Of a stretch of DNA of 64,000 nt, positions 35,520-43,888 are shown piece after piece. A program made the position numbers and the translations under genes. The DNA is taken from positions 3,100,001 to 3,164,000 of the forward strand of contig NZ_CP071463.1 of the NCBI RefSeq assembly GCF_017352095.1. Direction: 5' to 3'. Origin of the DNA: Natrinema longum (lineage in GTDB: Archaea; Halobacteriota; Halobacteria; Halobacteriales; Natrialbaceae). Within the stretch, counting starts at the first letter, position 1, and each line of letters begins with the position of its first letter. Under the pieces are notes generated by a model, which saw only the letters and a program-made list of their open reading frames with translations, was not told the DNA's origin and made no database searches.

Positions 35520-36029
35520 ATGGTGAACGATACCATTCCACAAGTAGACGTCGAGATTCCGGAGTTGTCTCAGGTCGCGTTCGTCGTCGAGGATATCGAC
35601 GACGGGATGGATCGGTTCGGATCGATCCTCGGGGTCGGCCCGTGGGAGGTGTACCGGTTCGAGCCGCCGACGCTCACCGACCGGACCTACCGCGGCGAGT
35701 CCCACGAGTATTCGATGGTGCTCGCGCTCACCCAACTCGGCGAGACGATGATCGAGCTGATCGAACCCCTCGAGGGGCCGAGCATCTATACGGCCCACCT
35801 CGAGGACCACGGCGAAGGGCTCCACCACGTCGCCTGTTTCGCCTTCGACGATCCCCACGCCGTCGTCGAGGAGTTCGAAGACGCCGGACTGCCGGTCATC
35901 CAGAGCGGCAACTACGGCGGCACCGAGTTCTGGTACTTCGATACCGCCGACGAACTCAACGGCGCGATCTTCGAGACCGCGGCGAACGTCGACGCGATGC
36001 CGGGACCGGACCGGACGTACCCGGAGTAA
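35520..36029 (+). CDS. VOC-family protein (methylmalonyl-CoA epimerase/glyoxalase-like)
   Basis: A 169-aa vicinal-oxygen-chelate protein. LSQVAFVVEDIDDGMDRFGSILG opens the fold, and GLHHVACFAFDDPHAVV and ELNGAIFE give a His and Glu at the positions used for metal binding in the family. Lies 67 nt after acoX on the same strand, perhaps in the same transcript. It might act on an intermediate or by-product of the oxoacid pathway; that is inference. Confidence 0.82.
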   Translation: MVNDTIPQVDVEIPELSQVAFVVEDIDDGMDRFGSILGVGPWEVYRFEPPTLTDRTYRGESHEYSMVLALTQLGETMIELIEPLEGPSIYTAHLEDHGEGLHHVACFAFDDPHAVVEEFEDAGLPVIQSGNYGGTEFWYFDTADELNGAIFETAANVDAMPGPDRTYPE

Positions 36030-36059
36030 CGGCCCGCCACACGGGCCGTCCCCGCGATT

Positions 36060-37886
36060 TCAGAGCCGCTCCCAGGAGAGGTCGAGTTCCAGATCCTCTC
36101 GAAGCATTTGCGAGACGTGACAGCCCCGTTCGCCGAGGTCGACGAGCCGGTCGATCGTCTCGTCGTCCGCGTCGGTTGCGAGCCGGATCGTCGCCGCGAT
36201 CTCCTCGACTGTCCCCTCTTCGGGCGTCGCGTCCACGTCGACTCGGATCTCGTCGACCGACATGTCGCGTTTGCTCGCCTGGAATCTGGTACTCAGCGAG
36301 AGACACGAGGCGAGACCGCCGAGGGCGACGTCGACCGGAGTCGGGCCGGTCTCGGTACCCCCGCTGGATTCGGGTTCGTCGTAGGCCCACTCGAAGGAGC
36401 CGGCCTCGATACGACCCCGCATCCCGTCGGCGTTCGTGGCGGTGACCGACCGGCCGGGCATCTCCGTCTCGGCTTCACCAGTGGTCCCGCGTTCGCCCGT
36501 TCGATCCGCCGCCGTGGCGACGTCCTCGGGAAGGAGCGGCCACGGATTCTCGACGTGGTCGACGAGCGTCTCGAGGACGCGGGCGGCGTCCGCGCCGTCG
36601 ACGACCCGGTGGTCGAACGTCAGATCGAAGGGAAGGTGCCGTCGCCACTCGAGGCCGTCGTCGCCGCGGGTCGGCTGCTCGGCGATGGCGTCGACGCCGA
36701 GGATGGCGACCTGTGGCGGGTTGATGATCGGATCGAACGCCTCGACGCCGAGGACGCCGAGATTGGTCACGGTGAACGTCCCGCCCTGCAGATCGTCCAT
36801 CGTGTAGTCGCCGCTCGTCGCGCGGTCGACGAGGGCTCGTCGCTCGTCGGCGAGTTCCGTCAGCGACTTGCTCTCGACGTCCGGGAGCACCGGCGCGATC
36901 AGTCCCTGTTCGATGTCGACGGCGATCCCGATGTTGTGTTCCTCCCAGAGATGGTGGACGTCGTCTTCGAACGTCGCGTTGAACGCGGGGTGGTCCGCGA
37001 GCGTCGCCGAGACGACCCGGAGGAGGACGTCCTGGACCGACACGTCGGTCTCGAGGGCTTCGTCCGCGGCGGCGGCGGCAGCTAGCAGCGCCTCGGCGTC
37101 GGCCTCGCGGTGGACGGTCACGTGGACGGCCTCGCGATAGCTCTCGCTCAAGCGGGCGGCGATCGTTTGGCGCATCCCGCTGAACGGCCGTTCGTCCGCG
37201 ACCGTCCGGCTCGTCCCACCGGTCTCGGCCGCGGCCGCCTCGACGTCGTCCTCGGTGATCGATCCCTGATAGCCAGTTCCATCGACGCTCGCGAGGTCGA
37301 CGCCGAGTTCGTCGGCACGGCTGCGCGCTCGCGGCGACGCGTCCGGCTCACCAGCGCCCGCACCCTCGCTGGCCGCTCGTTCGACGTCGTCCTCGGTGAT
37401 CGATCCCTGATAGCCGGTTCCCTCGACGGCCGCCAACTCGACGTCCAGTTCCGCCGCCCGGTCCCGTGCGCGGGGAGAGGCTCTAACGTCGCCCGTCGCC
37501 TCGCTTCCGGCACTGGCTTCGCGTCCGCTTGCGGCCGCGTCGGTCGCGCGCTCGTCCGGTTCCGGTTCGGGTTCGGCCTCGTCGGCAACTTCGACGTTGC
37601 CCTCGAGGTCAGCCGTCGCTTCGGCCTCGAGATCGTCGATGTCGACCTCGGCCGCCGCGACGATCCCGATGGGCGTCCCCGGCGGGACCGTCTCGTCGGC
37701 CTCGAGGTAGGTCCGTCGCAACACCCCGTCTTCGCGAGCCTCGACCTCCGCGATACTCTTTTCGGACTCGACTTCGGCGATCCGCTCTCCTTCGGAGATC
37801 GAGTCGCCCTCGTCGATCGCCCACTCGAGGAGCGTCCCGCGTTCCATCTCGAGCCCGAGTTTCGGCATCCGAACGATGTAACCCAT
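36060..37886 (-). CDS. E2 dihydrolipoamide acyltransferase fused to OsmC domain
   Basis: A 608-aa multi-domain protein in one uninterrupted frame. Residues 1-76 are the lipoyl domain with the lipoylated Lys43 (VESEKSIAE). An acidic hinge follows, then two nearly identical peripheral-subunit-binding domains (about 134-172 and 182-220, both ending GTGYQGSITEDDVE). The acyltransferase core is about 232-455, with the catalytic His426 in DHRVVDG. The linker 456-475 leads to an OsmC-like domain (476-608) keeping its two Cys: Cys528 in GGLASC and Cys589 in GCHVSQML. OsmC proteins reduce organic hydroperoxides with thiols and can use dihydrolipoyl groups. Convergent with the E1-acoX-VOC operon, whose E2 it most likely is. 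The start at 37886 fits a TATA box 27 nt upstream. Confidence 0.92.
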   Translation of the reverse strand: MGYIVRMPKLGLEMERGTLLEWAIDEGDSISEGERIAEVESEKSIAEVEAREDGVLRRTYLEADETVPPGTPIGIVAAAEVDIDDLEAEATADLEGNVEVADEAEPEPEPDERATDAAASGREASAGSEATGDVRASPRARDRAAELDVELAAVEGTGYQGSITEDDVERAASEGAGAGEPDASPRARSRADELGVDLASVDGTGYQGSITEDDVEAAAAETGGTSRTVADERPFSGMRQTIAARLSESYREAVHVTVHREADAEALLAAAAAADEALETDVSVQDVLLRVVSATLADHPAFNATFEDDVHHLWEEHNIGIAVDIEQGLIAPVLPDVESKSLTELADERRALVDRATSGDYTMDDLQGGTFTVTNLGVLGVEAFDPIINPPQVAILGVDAIAEQPTRGDDGLEWRRHLPFDLTFDHRVVDGADAARVLETLVDHVENPWPLLPEDVATAADRTGERGTTGEAETEMPGRSVTATNADGMRGRIEAGSFEWAYDEPESSGGTETGPTPVDVALGGLASCLSLSTRFQASKRDMSVDEIRVDVDATPEEGTVEEIAATIRLATDADDETIDRLVDLGERGCHVSQMLREDLELDLSWERL

Positions 37887-37908
37887 GCGATGGAGTAGCA
37901 TGAAAAGA

Positions 37909-37917
37909 GTATAAAAG
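37909..37917 (-). promoter_or_regulatory. TATA box for the E2-OsmC gene
   Basis: On the minus strand CTTTTATAC is centred about 27 nt before ATG 37886, giving a leaderless transcript. Confidence 0.6.
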
Positions 37918-38128
37918 GTATCGCCGGTCGAACCGCTGGGACGTGAGCGGGCCGGACGAATGCGGACAATTATAAACACGTTTCGCTCCAATAGTAATGA
38001 TCTTCCATACATATTCTTCAATGGATGTCCATTCTTCACGAAAGATCCTTGGTAATCTATAGCAAAGGCTTTAGGCCCGGTGGTCCGAAATTCCGGGTAC
38101 GGTTGGCCCACCGGCCACTGATCCACCT

Positions 38129-40030
38129 ATGAGCGACGAACTCATCTGGCGAATCGCGGGCGGTTCCGGCGACGGGATCGACTCGACGAGCCAGAACTTT
38201 GCCAAGGCGCTGATGCGCTCGGGACTCGACGTGTTTACACACCGCCACTATCCGTCGCGGATCCGCGGTGGCCACACCTACGTCGAAATCCGGGCCGCAG
38301 ACCACGAGGTACAGTCACGTGGTGACGGCTACAACTTCCTGCTCTCGCTGGGCGACTCCTTCGCCCGCAATCCCCAGGAAGACGCCTACTACGGCAACGA
38401 AGAGGTCAAACCCCTCTCGGAGAATCTCGACGATCTCCGCGAGGGCGGCATCATCGTCTACGACGAGGGGCTCATCAGCGAGGAAGACGTCGAGGCGATC
38501 GACCTCCACGAGCGTGCCGAGGAGAACGACTGGCACGTCTTCCCGATGGACCTTCGGTCCCTCGCACGGGAACACGGTCGCGAGGTCATGCGCAACACCG
38601 CCGGCGTCGGCGTGACGGCGGCGCTGCTCGAGATGGACCTCGAGCACATCGAGGACCTGATGTCCGACGCCATGGGTGGAGACGTTCTCGAGGCGAACCT
38701 CGAGATCCTCCACGAGGCCTACGAGACGATCAACGAGGAGTACGAGTTCGAGCACGAACTGCGCGCCCCCACGGGCTCTCACGAGACCGAACAGGCGCTG
38801 CTGTCGGGTTCGAACGCGATCGCCTACGGTGCCATCGACGCCGGCTGTCGGTTCATCGCCGGCTATCCGATGACGCCGTGGACGGACGTGTTCACCATCC
38901 TCGCCCAGAACTTCCCCGACATGGGCGGCGTCTCCGAGCAGGTCGAAGACGAAATCGCCGCTGCCGCGCTCGCCCTCGGTGCGAGCCACGCGGGTGCCAA
39001 GGCCATGTCCGGCTCTTCGGGCGGTGGCTTCGCGCTCATGAGCGAACCGCTCGGCCTCGCCGAAATGACCGAGACGCCGCTGGTTCTCGTCGAGTCGATG
39101 CGAGCCGGCCCCTCGACCGGAATGCCGACGAAACCCGAACAGGGCGACCTCGAGTTCGTCCTCTACACGAGTCAGGGTGACTCCTCGCGGGTCGTCTTCG
39201 CTCCGGGCAACATCGAGGAAGCCTACGAACAGACACGACTCGCCTTCGAGATCGCGTGGGATTACCAGATCCCGTCGATCATCATCTACGACCAGAAACT
39301 CTCCGGCGAGAACAAGAACGTCGACGTCGAGTTCTTCGACCGCGAGCCCGAACCCGATCTGGGAGCGACGCTGACCGAGGACGAGCTCGCGGAAGCGGCC
39401 CACGACGCGAGCGGCAAGTTCAAGCGGTTCAACTACGCGGACGCCGAAAACAACGTCGCCCCGCGGTCGTTACCCGGCCAGAAGGGCGGTCGCTACCTCG
39501 CGACCGGGAACGAACACTCGCCCGTCGGCCACATCAGCGAGGATCCCGACAACCGCGTCGCACAGATGACCCGTCGCATCGAGAAGCTCGACTCCATCCG
39601 CGAGGACCTCGACGAGGAACACGAGTCGAACCAGACCTACTTCGGCGACGAGACGGCCGAGTATGGAATCATCACGTGGGGCTCCTCGCAAGGTGCCGTC
39701 CGCGAGGCCGTCGAGCGACTCAACGAGAACGGCCACTCGGTGAAAGGCATCGGCGTCTCCGACATGATGCCGTTCCCCGAGACCGAGGTGACCGAGTTCC
39801 TCCAGAGCGTCGACGAGGCGATGGTCGTCGAGATGAACGCCACCGCGCAGTTCCGCGGGCTGATCCAGAAGGAACTGGGTCGCTTCGGCGAGAAGATGAC
39901 CAGCCTGCTGAAGTACAACGGCAACCCGTTCGAACCCGCCGAGATCGTCGAGGGCTACGAGGTCAACCTCGCCGACGAGGACCGCGAACCGACCGCACAG
40001 GTACGAATCGAACCCGCAGCAGGTGACTGA
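38129..40030 (+). CDS. porA: 2-oxoacid:ferredoxin oxidoreductase alpha subunit
   Basis: A 633-aa fused gamma-alpha subunit. The N-terminal gamma domain (ELIWRIAGGSGDGIDSTSQN; YPSRIRGGHTYVE) is followed by the alpha domain (AIAYGAIDAGCRFIAGYPMTPWTDV; SSGGGFALMSEPLGLAEMTE) and the C-terminal transketolase-like domain. Oxidises a 2-oxoacid plus CoA to acyl-CoA with reduced ferredoxin, the main haloarchaeal route instead of NAD-linked complexes. The length and the 311-aa beta partner fit the pyruvate enzyme (Por) better than the 2-oxoglutarate enzyme (Kor), from memory of the Halobacterium proteins. Two TATA-like sites lie upstream, at about 37968-37978 and 38066-38075. Confidence 0.88.
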   Translation: MSDELIWRIAGGSGDGIDSTSQNFAKALMRSGLDVFTHRHYPSRIRGGHTYVEIRAADHEVQSRGDGYNFLLSLGDSFARNPQEDAYYGNEEVKPLSENLDDLREGGIIVYDEGLISEEDVEAIDLHERAEENDWHVFPMDLRSLAREHGREVMRNTAGVGVTAALLEMDLEHIEDLMSDAMGGDVLEANLEILHEAYETINEEYEFEHELRAPTGSHETEQALLSGSNAIAYGAIDAGCRFIAGYPMTPWTDVFTILAQNFPDMGGVSEQVEDEIAAAALALGASHAGAKAMSGSSGGGFALMSEPLGLAEMTETPLVLVESMRAGPSTGMPTKPEQGDLEFVLYTSQGDSSRVVFAPGNIEEAYEQTRLAFEIAWDYQIPSIIIYDQKLSGENKNVDVEFFDREPEPDLGATLTEDELAEAAHDASGKFKRFNYADAENNVAPRSLPGQKGGRYLATGNEHSPVGHISEDPDNRVAQMTRRIEKLDSIREDLDEEHESNQTYFGDETAEYGIITWGSSQGAVREAVERLNENGHSVKGIGVSDMMPFPETEVTEFLQSVDEAMVVEMNATAQFRGLIQKELGRFGEKMTSLLKYNGNPFEPAEIVEGYEVNLADEDREPTAQVRIEPAAGD

Positions 40031-40032
40031 CT

Positions 40033-40968
40033 ATGAGTGCATTCAACGCGATCGGAGAGGAACGGGAGATCGACCGGGACGAGTTCACGCCCGGCGTCGA
40101 ACCCCAGCCGACCTGGTGTCCGGGCTGTGGCGACTTCGGCGTCCTGAAGTCCCTGAAACAGGCCCTGCCGGAGGTCGGCAAGACGCCCGAAGAAGTACTG
40201 ACCGTCACCGGGATCGGCTGTTCGGGCAAACTGAACAGCTATCTGGATACCTACGGCTTCCACACGATCCACGGGCGCTCGCTGCCCGTGGCCCGTGCCG
40301 CCAAACTGGCGAACACCGACCTCGAGGTCATCGCCGCGGGCGGTGACGGCGACGGCTACGGGATCGGTGGGAACCACTTCATCCACACGGCCCGGGAGAA
40401 CCACGACATGACCTACATCGTGTTCAACAACGAGATCTTCGGCCTGACGAAGGGCCAGACCTCGCCCACGAGCCCGAAGGGTCACAAGTCCAAGACCCAG
40501 CCATCCGGCAGCGCGAAGACGCCGCTGCGGCCACTGTCCCTGTCGCTGACCGCCGGTGCGAGCTACGTCGCCCGCACCGCCGCCGTCAACCCGAACCAGG
40601 CCAAGGAGATCATCGCGGAAGCCATCGAACACGACGGCTTCGCCCACGTCGACTTCCTGACCCAGTGTCCGACCTGGAACAAGGACGCCCGGCAGTACGT
40701 CCCCTACATCGACATTCAGGAATCCGACGACTACGACCACGACGTCACCGACCGGCGCGAGGCCGCGGAAATGATGCACGAGACCGAGGACGTCCTCAAC
40801 GAAGGGACCGTCCTGACCGGCCGCTACTACGTCGACGAGGACCGACCATCCTACCAGGCAGAGAAGTCCGCCGTCGGCGAGTTGCCCGACCAGCCCCTCG
40901 CCGAACGGTACTTCGACGACGACGCCGAGTGGGAGCGCAGCTACGACTTACTCGAGCGTCACACTTGA
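40033..40968 (+). CDS. porB: 2-oxoacid:ferredoxin oxidoreductase beta subunit
   Basis: A 311-aa TPP- and iron-sulfur-binding subunit. Cys29 and Cys32 (WCPGCGDFG), Cys63 (GIGCSGK) and Cys212 (TQCPTWN) are set as in archaeal PorB to hold one [4Fe-4S] cluster. The TPP site GDGDGYGIGGNH is at 104-115. Starts 2 nt after the porA stop. Forms the alpha2-beta2 enzyme with PorA. Confidence 0.92.
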   Translation: MSAFNAIGEEREIDRDEFTPGVEPQPTWCPGCGDFGVLKSLKQALPEVGKTPEEVLTVTGIGCSGKLNSYLDTYGFHTIHGRSLPVARAAKLANTDLEVIAAGGDGDGYGIGGNHFIHTARENHDMTYIVFNNEIFGLTKGQTSPTSPKGHKSKTQPSGSAKTPLRPLSLSLTAGASYVARTAAVNPNQAKEIIAEAIEHDGFAHVDFLTQCPTWNKDARQYVPYIDIQESDDYDHDVTDRREAAEMMHETEDVLNEGTVLTGRYYVDEDRPSYQAEKSAVGELPDQPLAERYFDDDAEWERSYDLLERHT

Positions 40969-40969
40969 T

Positions 40970-40989
40970 CTCGCGAACCGATTCGCGAG
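40970..40989. terminator. Hairpin after porB, with T-rich tract downstream
   Basis: CTCGCGAA and TTCGCGAG form a perfect 8-bp stem with a 4-nt CCGA loop, starting 2 nt after the porB stop. A T-rich run (GTTTTTCGTTTCG) follows about 50 nt later. The hairpin may protect the mRNA end, with the T-run as the actual terminator, since archaeal termination depends mainly on U-tracts. Confidence 0.45.
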
Positions 40990-41079
40990 TCCCATAGCCG
41001 GCAGTCGGTCGCCGTCTCGGCCCGACTGTCGTCAGCCGTTTTTCGTTTCGTTCTACGGTGAGACGATAGTTGATACCAG

Positions 41080-42249
41080 TCAACAGTCGAGATCGAGGGA
41101 TTCACCGACCGTGACTGCCGTTCCGTCGTCGAAGCTGTCCTCGACGAAAACCGAGTAGTACGAGCCCCCACACGACCACTGCAGTTCCGTCCCCTCCTCG
41201 GTTTCGGCGATCGTTCCCCTGGCAGTTCCGACCGGGACCGCCTCGCCGCCGACCGCGAACCGACGCGGGCCGTCGCTCGTGGTGACCGACACCGTCTCGT
41301 CGTCCGCAGTCCGGTACTGGAGCGACACCTGCGTTCGATTCTCGTCCGGGAACTCGTATCCCGTGATCGAATCGAGTTCGACGCCTGCTGGCAGCGCGCC
41401 CGCCGGCGGTTCGGCAACCGTGAACGGAACGGCTTCGTCGGCCGCTGTGAGGGTTTCGTAGTCGTCGATCGATGGCAGTGCGATCGACTCGACGTCGGTC
41501 TCGGTGCCGCCCACGGCCGCGGGATCGAAGTCGAACCGCTCGTCGTCGATTCCACCGTCGATCGAGAGGTTTCGGTAGGTTCGTTCCAGTACGACACCGT
41601 CGCCCTCGATCGTCTGTTTGACCGGGAACAGCGTCTCCTGATCGTACCAGACCTCCACGCGATCGGCCCCGCGTTCGGCGTGTTCGACGTCGCTGGTCGC
41701 CAGCGGGATGACGTACTCCGTATCCTCGATCGATACGCTGATCGATCGTTCGATCGTCTCGTTCGCCGGCGGGTCGAACGTGACGTGGTAAGTGTCCCGG
41801 CCATCGACCGCTTCCTCCTCGACCGCCGTCATCTCGTACGCCTCGAGGTATCGTTGCTGCTGGACGTACAGCCCTTCGAGGATCGACAGCGCGGTCGGGT
41901 CGGTCTCGAGCCGAGTCACCCAGTCGTGAGTGACATCGTAGTGCCAGCGCTGGGTCTCGTCGTCGACGATGACCGTACCGACCCCGCTCGATTCCGTCTC
42001 GATCCGACTCCGTCCATCCGCACGGAGCCAGACCGCCTCGGTAGTTCGGATCGTTTCACCGTCGACCGTCCGGGTACTGACGACCGTCGCAGTGACCTCG
42101 TCGGGCGGGGCGGCCGCGGCGACCTCGTCCTCGAGGGTGGCTGGATCGGGACCAGCACTCGGCACGGAGACACAGCCTGCCGTCAGGAGGACGACCGCGA
42201 GCGCTAGAACCGAGAGGACGGAGCGGCCGTCTCGATCGCCGACAAACAT
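41080..42249 (-). CDS. Exported lipoprotein, LolA-like outer-membrane-lipoprotein-sorting fold
   Basis: A 389-aa lipoprotein. The signal peptide ends VVLLTAGC (lipobox). Residues about 45-255 look like the LolA/LppX-type beta domain common in haloarchaea (ATVVSTRTVDGETIRTTEAVWLRADGRSRIE; TYRNLSIDGGIDDERFDF). The C-terminal part is a DUF4367-like domain (YETLTAADEAVPFTVAEPPAGALPAGVELDS). Role unknown; surface lipid or metal handling is only a guess. Confidence 0.82.
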   Translation of the reverse strand: MFVGDRDGRSVLSVLALAVVLLTAGCVSVPSAGPDPATLEDEVAAAAPPDEVTATVVSTRTVDGETIRTTEAVWLRADGRSRIETESSGVGTVIVDDETQRWHYDVTHDWVTRLETDPTALSILEGLYVQQQRYLEAYEMTAVEEEAVDGRDTYHVTFDPPANETIERSISVSIEDTEYVIPLATSDVEHAERGADRVEVWYDQETLFPVKQTIEGDGVVLERTYRNLSIDGGIDDERFDFDPAAVGGTETDVESIALPSIDDYETLTAADEAVPFTVAEPPAGALPAGVELDSITGYEFPDENRTQVSLQYRTADDETVSVTTSDGPRRFAVGGEAVPVGTARGTIAETEEGTELQWSCGGSYYSVFVEDSFDDGTAVTVGESLDLDC

Positions 42250-42272
42250 GTATTCTCACTCACCTATCGTGT

Positions 42273-42284
42273 AAATTTAATATA
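42273..42284 (-). promoter_or_regulatory. AT-rich TATA element for the 41080 lipoprotein
   Basis: On the minus strand ATATTAAATTTA is centred about 29 nt before ATG 42249, giving a leaderless transcript. Confidence 0.55.
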
Positions 42285-42325
42285 TCGGTCCGTTCGATAC
42301 CGCCGCCGCCGAGATCGTGCGTCAA

Positions 42326-42640
42326 CTACTCACGGCTACCGAATCCGCCGGCGAACAGTTTCGAAACGTAGCTCAGGACGAGCAGGGCAACGATCAGCCC
42401 GGCGAGCAGGCGCGGTTCGAAGCCGTAGCGCATCTCGCGGACGCCATACGCCACGACGAGCACCCCCATGAGCAGGCCCGTCCCGCCGGCCCACCGAGCG
42501 GCGTACGTCGGGTCGACCGACTCGTCGTAGTTCGCGTGTAGTTCCACTCGGCCACGGACCGCGATGAGCCAGCCCAGACCCACGATCGCGAATCCACAGA
42601 TCATCCAGACGGCACCGCTAACGAGATTCGGATCGACCAT
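42326..42640 (-). CDS. Small three-helix membrane protein, unknown function
   Basis: A 104-aa protein with three hydrophobic segments (VWMICGFAIVGLGWLIAV; GGTGLLMGVLVVAYGV; LLAGLIVALLVLSYVSKLF). Acidic loop between spans one and two. Divergent from the Lrp regulator. Not recognised; start at 42640 is the only good ATG. Confidence 0.7.
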   Translation of the reverse strand: MVDPNLVSGAVWMICGFAIVGLGWLIAVRGRVELHANYDESVDPTYAARWAGGTGLLMGVLVVAYGVREMRYGFEPRLLAGLIVALLVLSYVSKLFAGGFGSRE

Positions 42641-42761
42641 TCAGTGTCCGAACAGGCCCCAGCGAGCGATAAGTCCGGCGGTTACGACTGTCGGTATCCG
42701 ACCCTCGAGACGGCCGTCTCAGCGCGCTTCCGTTCGGATATCCGTCGTTTTCGGATACAAA

Positions 42762-42770
42762 AGATATTTT
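42762..42770 (+). promoter_or_regulatory. TATA-like box for the Lrp regulator
   Basis: AGATATTTT lies about 29 nt before ATG 42795 in a locally AT-rich run. Lrp proteins often bind their own promoters; no clear operator repeat was seen. Confidence 0.45.
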
Positions 42771-42794
42771 TCCGCCGGAGCAAAACATACTCTC

Positions 42795-43223
42795 ATGAGT
42801 ACCCAGGCGACGGAAGATCGTATCCTCGAAGTCCTCGAGGAGGACGCACAGGCGTCCTACGCCGAGATCGCCGAGCGGGCGAACGTCTCGAAACCGACGG
42901 TCCGAAAATACATCAATCAACTCGAGGAGGAGGGCGTCATCGTCGGCTACTCGGCCGACGTGGACCCGAAAAAGCTCTCGAGCCAGACGATCGCGCTGGT
43001 CGGACTCGACGTCGCGAGCGAACGCTACGTCGAGGCGACACAGGCGATCAAGGATCTCGCGGAGGTCGAAGCACTGTACAGTTCCAGCGGTGACCACATG
43101 CTGATGGCCGAAGTGCGCGCCGAAGACGGCGACTCGCTTGGCGAGATCATCTCCGACGAGTTGCTCGAGATCGACGGTGTCACTGCGGCTCACCCGTCTT
43201 TCCTGCAAGAGCGGCTGAAGTAG
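42795..43223 (+). CDS. Lrp/AsnC-family transcriptional regulator
   Basis: A 142-aa regulator. The N-terminal winged HTH (EDRILEVLEEDAQASYAEIAERANVSKPTVRKYINQL) is followed by the RAM/AsnC ligand domain (ALVGLDVASERYVEATQAI; LYSSSGDHMLMAEVRAEDGDSLGE). Close in pattern to haloarchaeal LrpA1-type regulators of amino-acid metabolism, but the paralog number is not assigned. ATG 42795 (MSTQATEDRI) is chosen on domain start and TATA spacing. Confidence 0.92.
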   Translation: MSTQATEDRILEVLEEDAQASYAEIAERANVSKPTVRKYINQLEEEGVIVGYSADVDPKKLSSQTIALVGLDVASERYVEATQAIKDLAEVEALYSSSGDHMLMAEVRAEDGDSLGEIISDELLEIDGVTAAHPSFLQERLK

Positions 43224-43319
43224 GTACTCGGGACTCTCCGTCGCCACCGGGGTTCGGGTCCGTGGCGTTCGCCGTTTGGGACCCATGTTTTCACGTTGGC
43301 CGCCCTAGGAGACCACGTC

Positions 43320-43799
43320 ATGCCGACCTACGAACGCGAAACGACCGTCGACTCGCCGTTCGAAGACGTCTGGGCGTTCAACTCCCGAATTTCGGGGCTC
43401 GAGGCGGTAACGCCCGACTGGATGGGGCTGCGGGTCGAGCGCGTGATCGGCTCCGAGGGCGAGTCGGACCCGGACGTGCTCGAGCCCGGGTCGGAAATCG
43501 CGCTGTCGATCCGCCCGTTCGGCGTGGGACCGCGCCAGCACTGGACGTCGGTGATCACGGCCCGCGAGCGCGACGATGGCTCGGCGTACTTCCGCGACGA
43601 GATGGTTCACGGCCCGTTCGACCACTGGGTACACACCCACACGTTCCACGCCGACGGCGACCGGACGGTGATCCACGACCGTGTCGAGTACGAACTGCCG
43701 CTTGGCGGACTCGGCGACGCGGTCGCACCGCTGTCGAAGGTCGGTTTCGAGGCCATGTTCCGGCGTCGTCATCGCCTCGCGAAATCGCGCCTCGAGTAG
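43320..43799 (+). CDS. SRPBCC-family (START-like) protein
   Basis: A 159-aa protein starting MPTYERETTVDSPFEDVWAF, the beginning of a polyketide-cyclase/ligand-binding helix-grip fold. The middle holds FRDEMVHGPFDHWVHTHTF and RTVIHDRVEYELPLG, usual for haloarchaeal SRPBCC proteins annotated as cell-division-inhibitor-like. ATG 43320 is preferred over 43296, which would add eight non-conserved residues. Ligand unknown. Confidence 0.85.
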   Translation: MPTYERETTVDSPFEDVWAFNSRISGLEAVTPDWMGLRVERVIGSEGESDPDVLEPGSEIALSIRPFGVGPRQHWTSVITARERDDGSAYFRDEMVHGPFDHWVHTHTFHADGDRTVIHDRVEYELPLGGLGDAVAPLSKVGFEAMFRRRHRLAKSRLE

Positions 43800-43888
43800 C
43801 CGATCCGGAGCCGGGAGCCGATGCACGGACCGTCGCATTCGATAGCTGAACCAGGTCGGTTTTGATCGGTGGTGCCCTAGAGGCGGGT

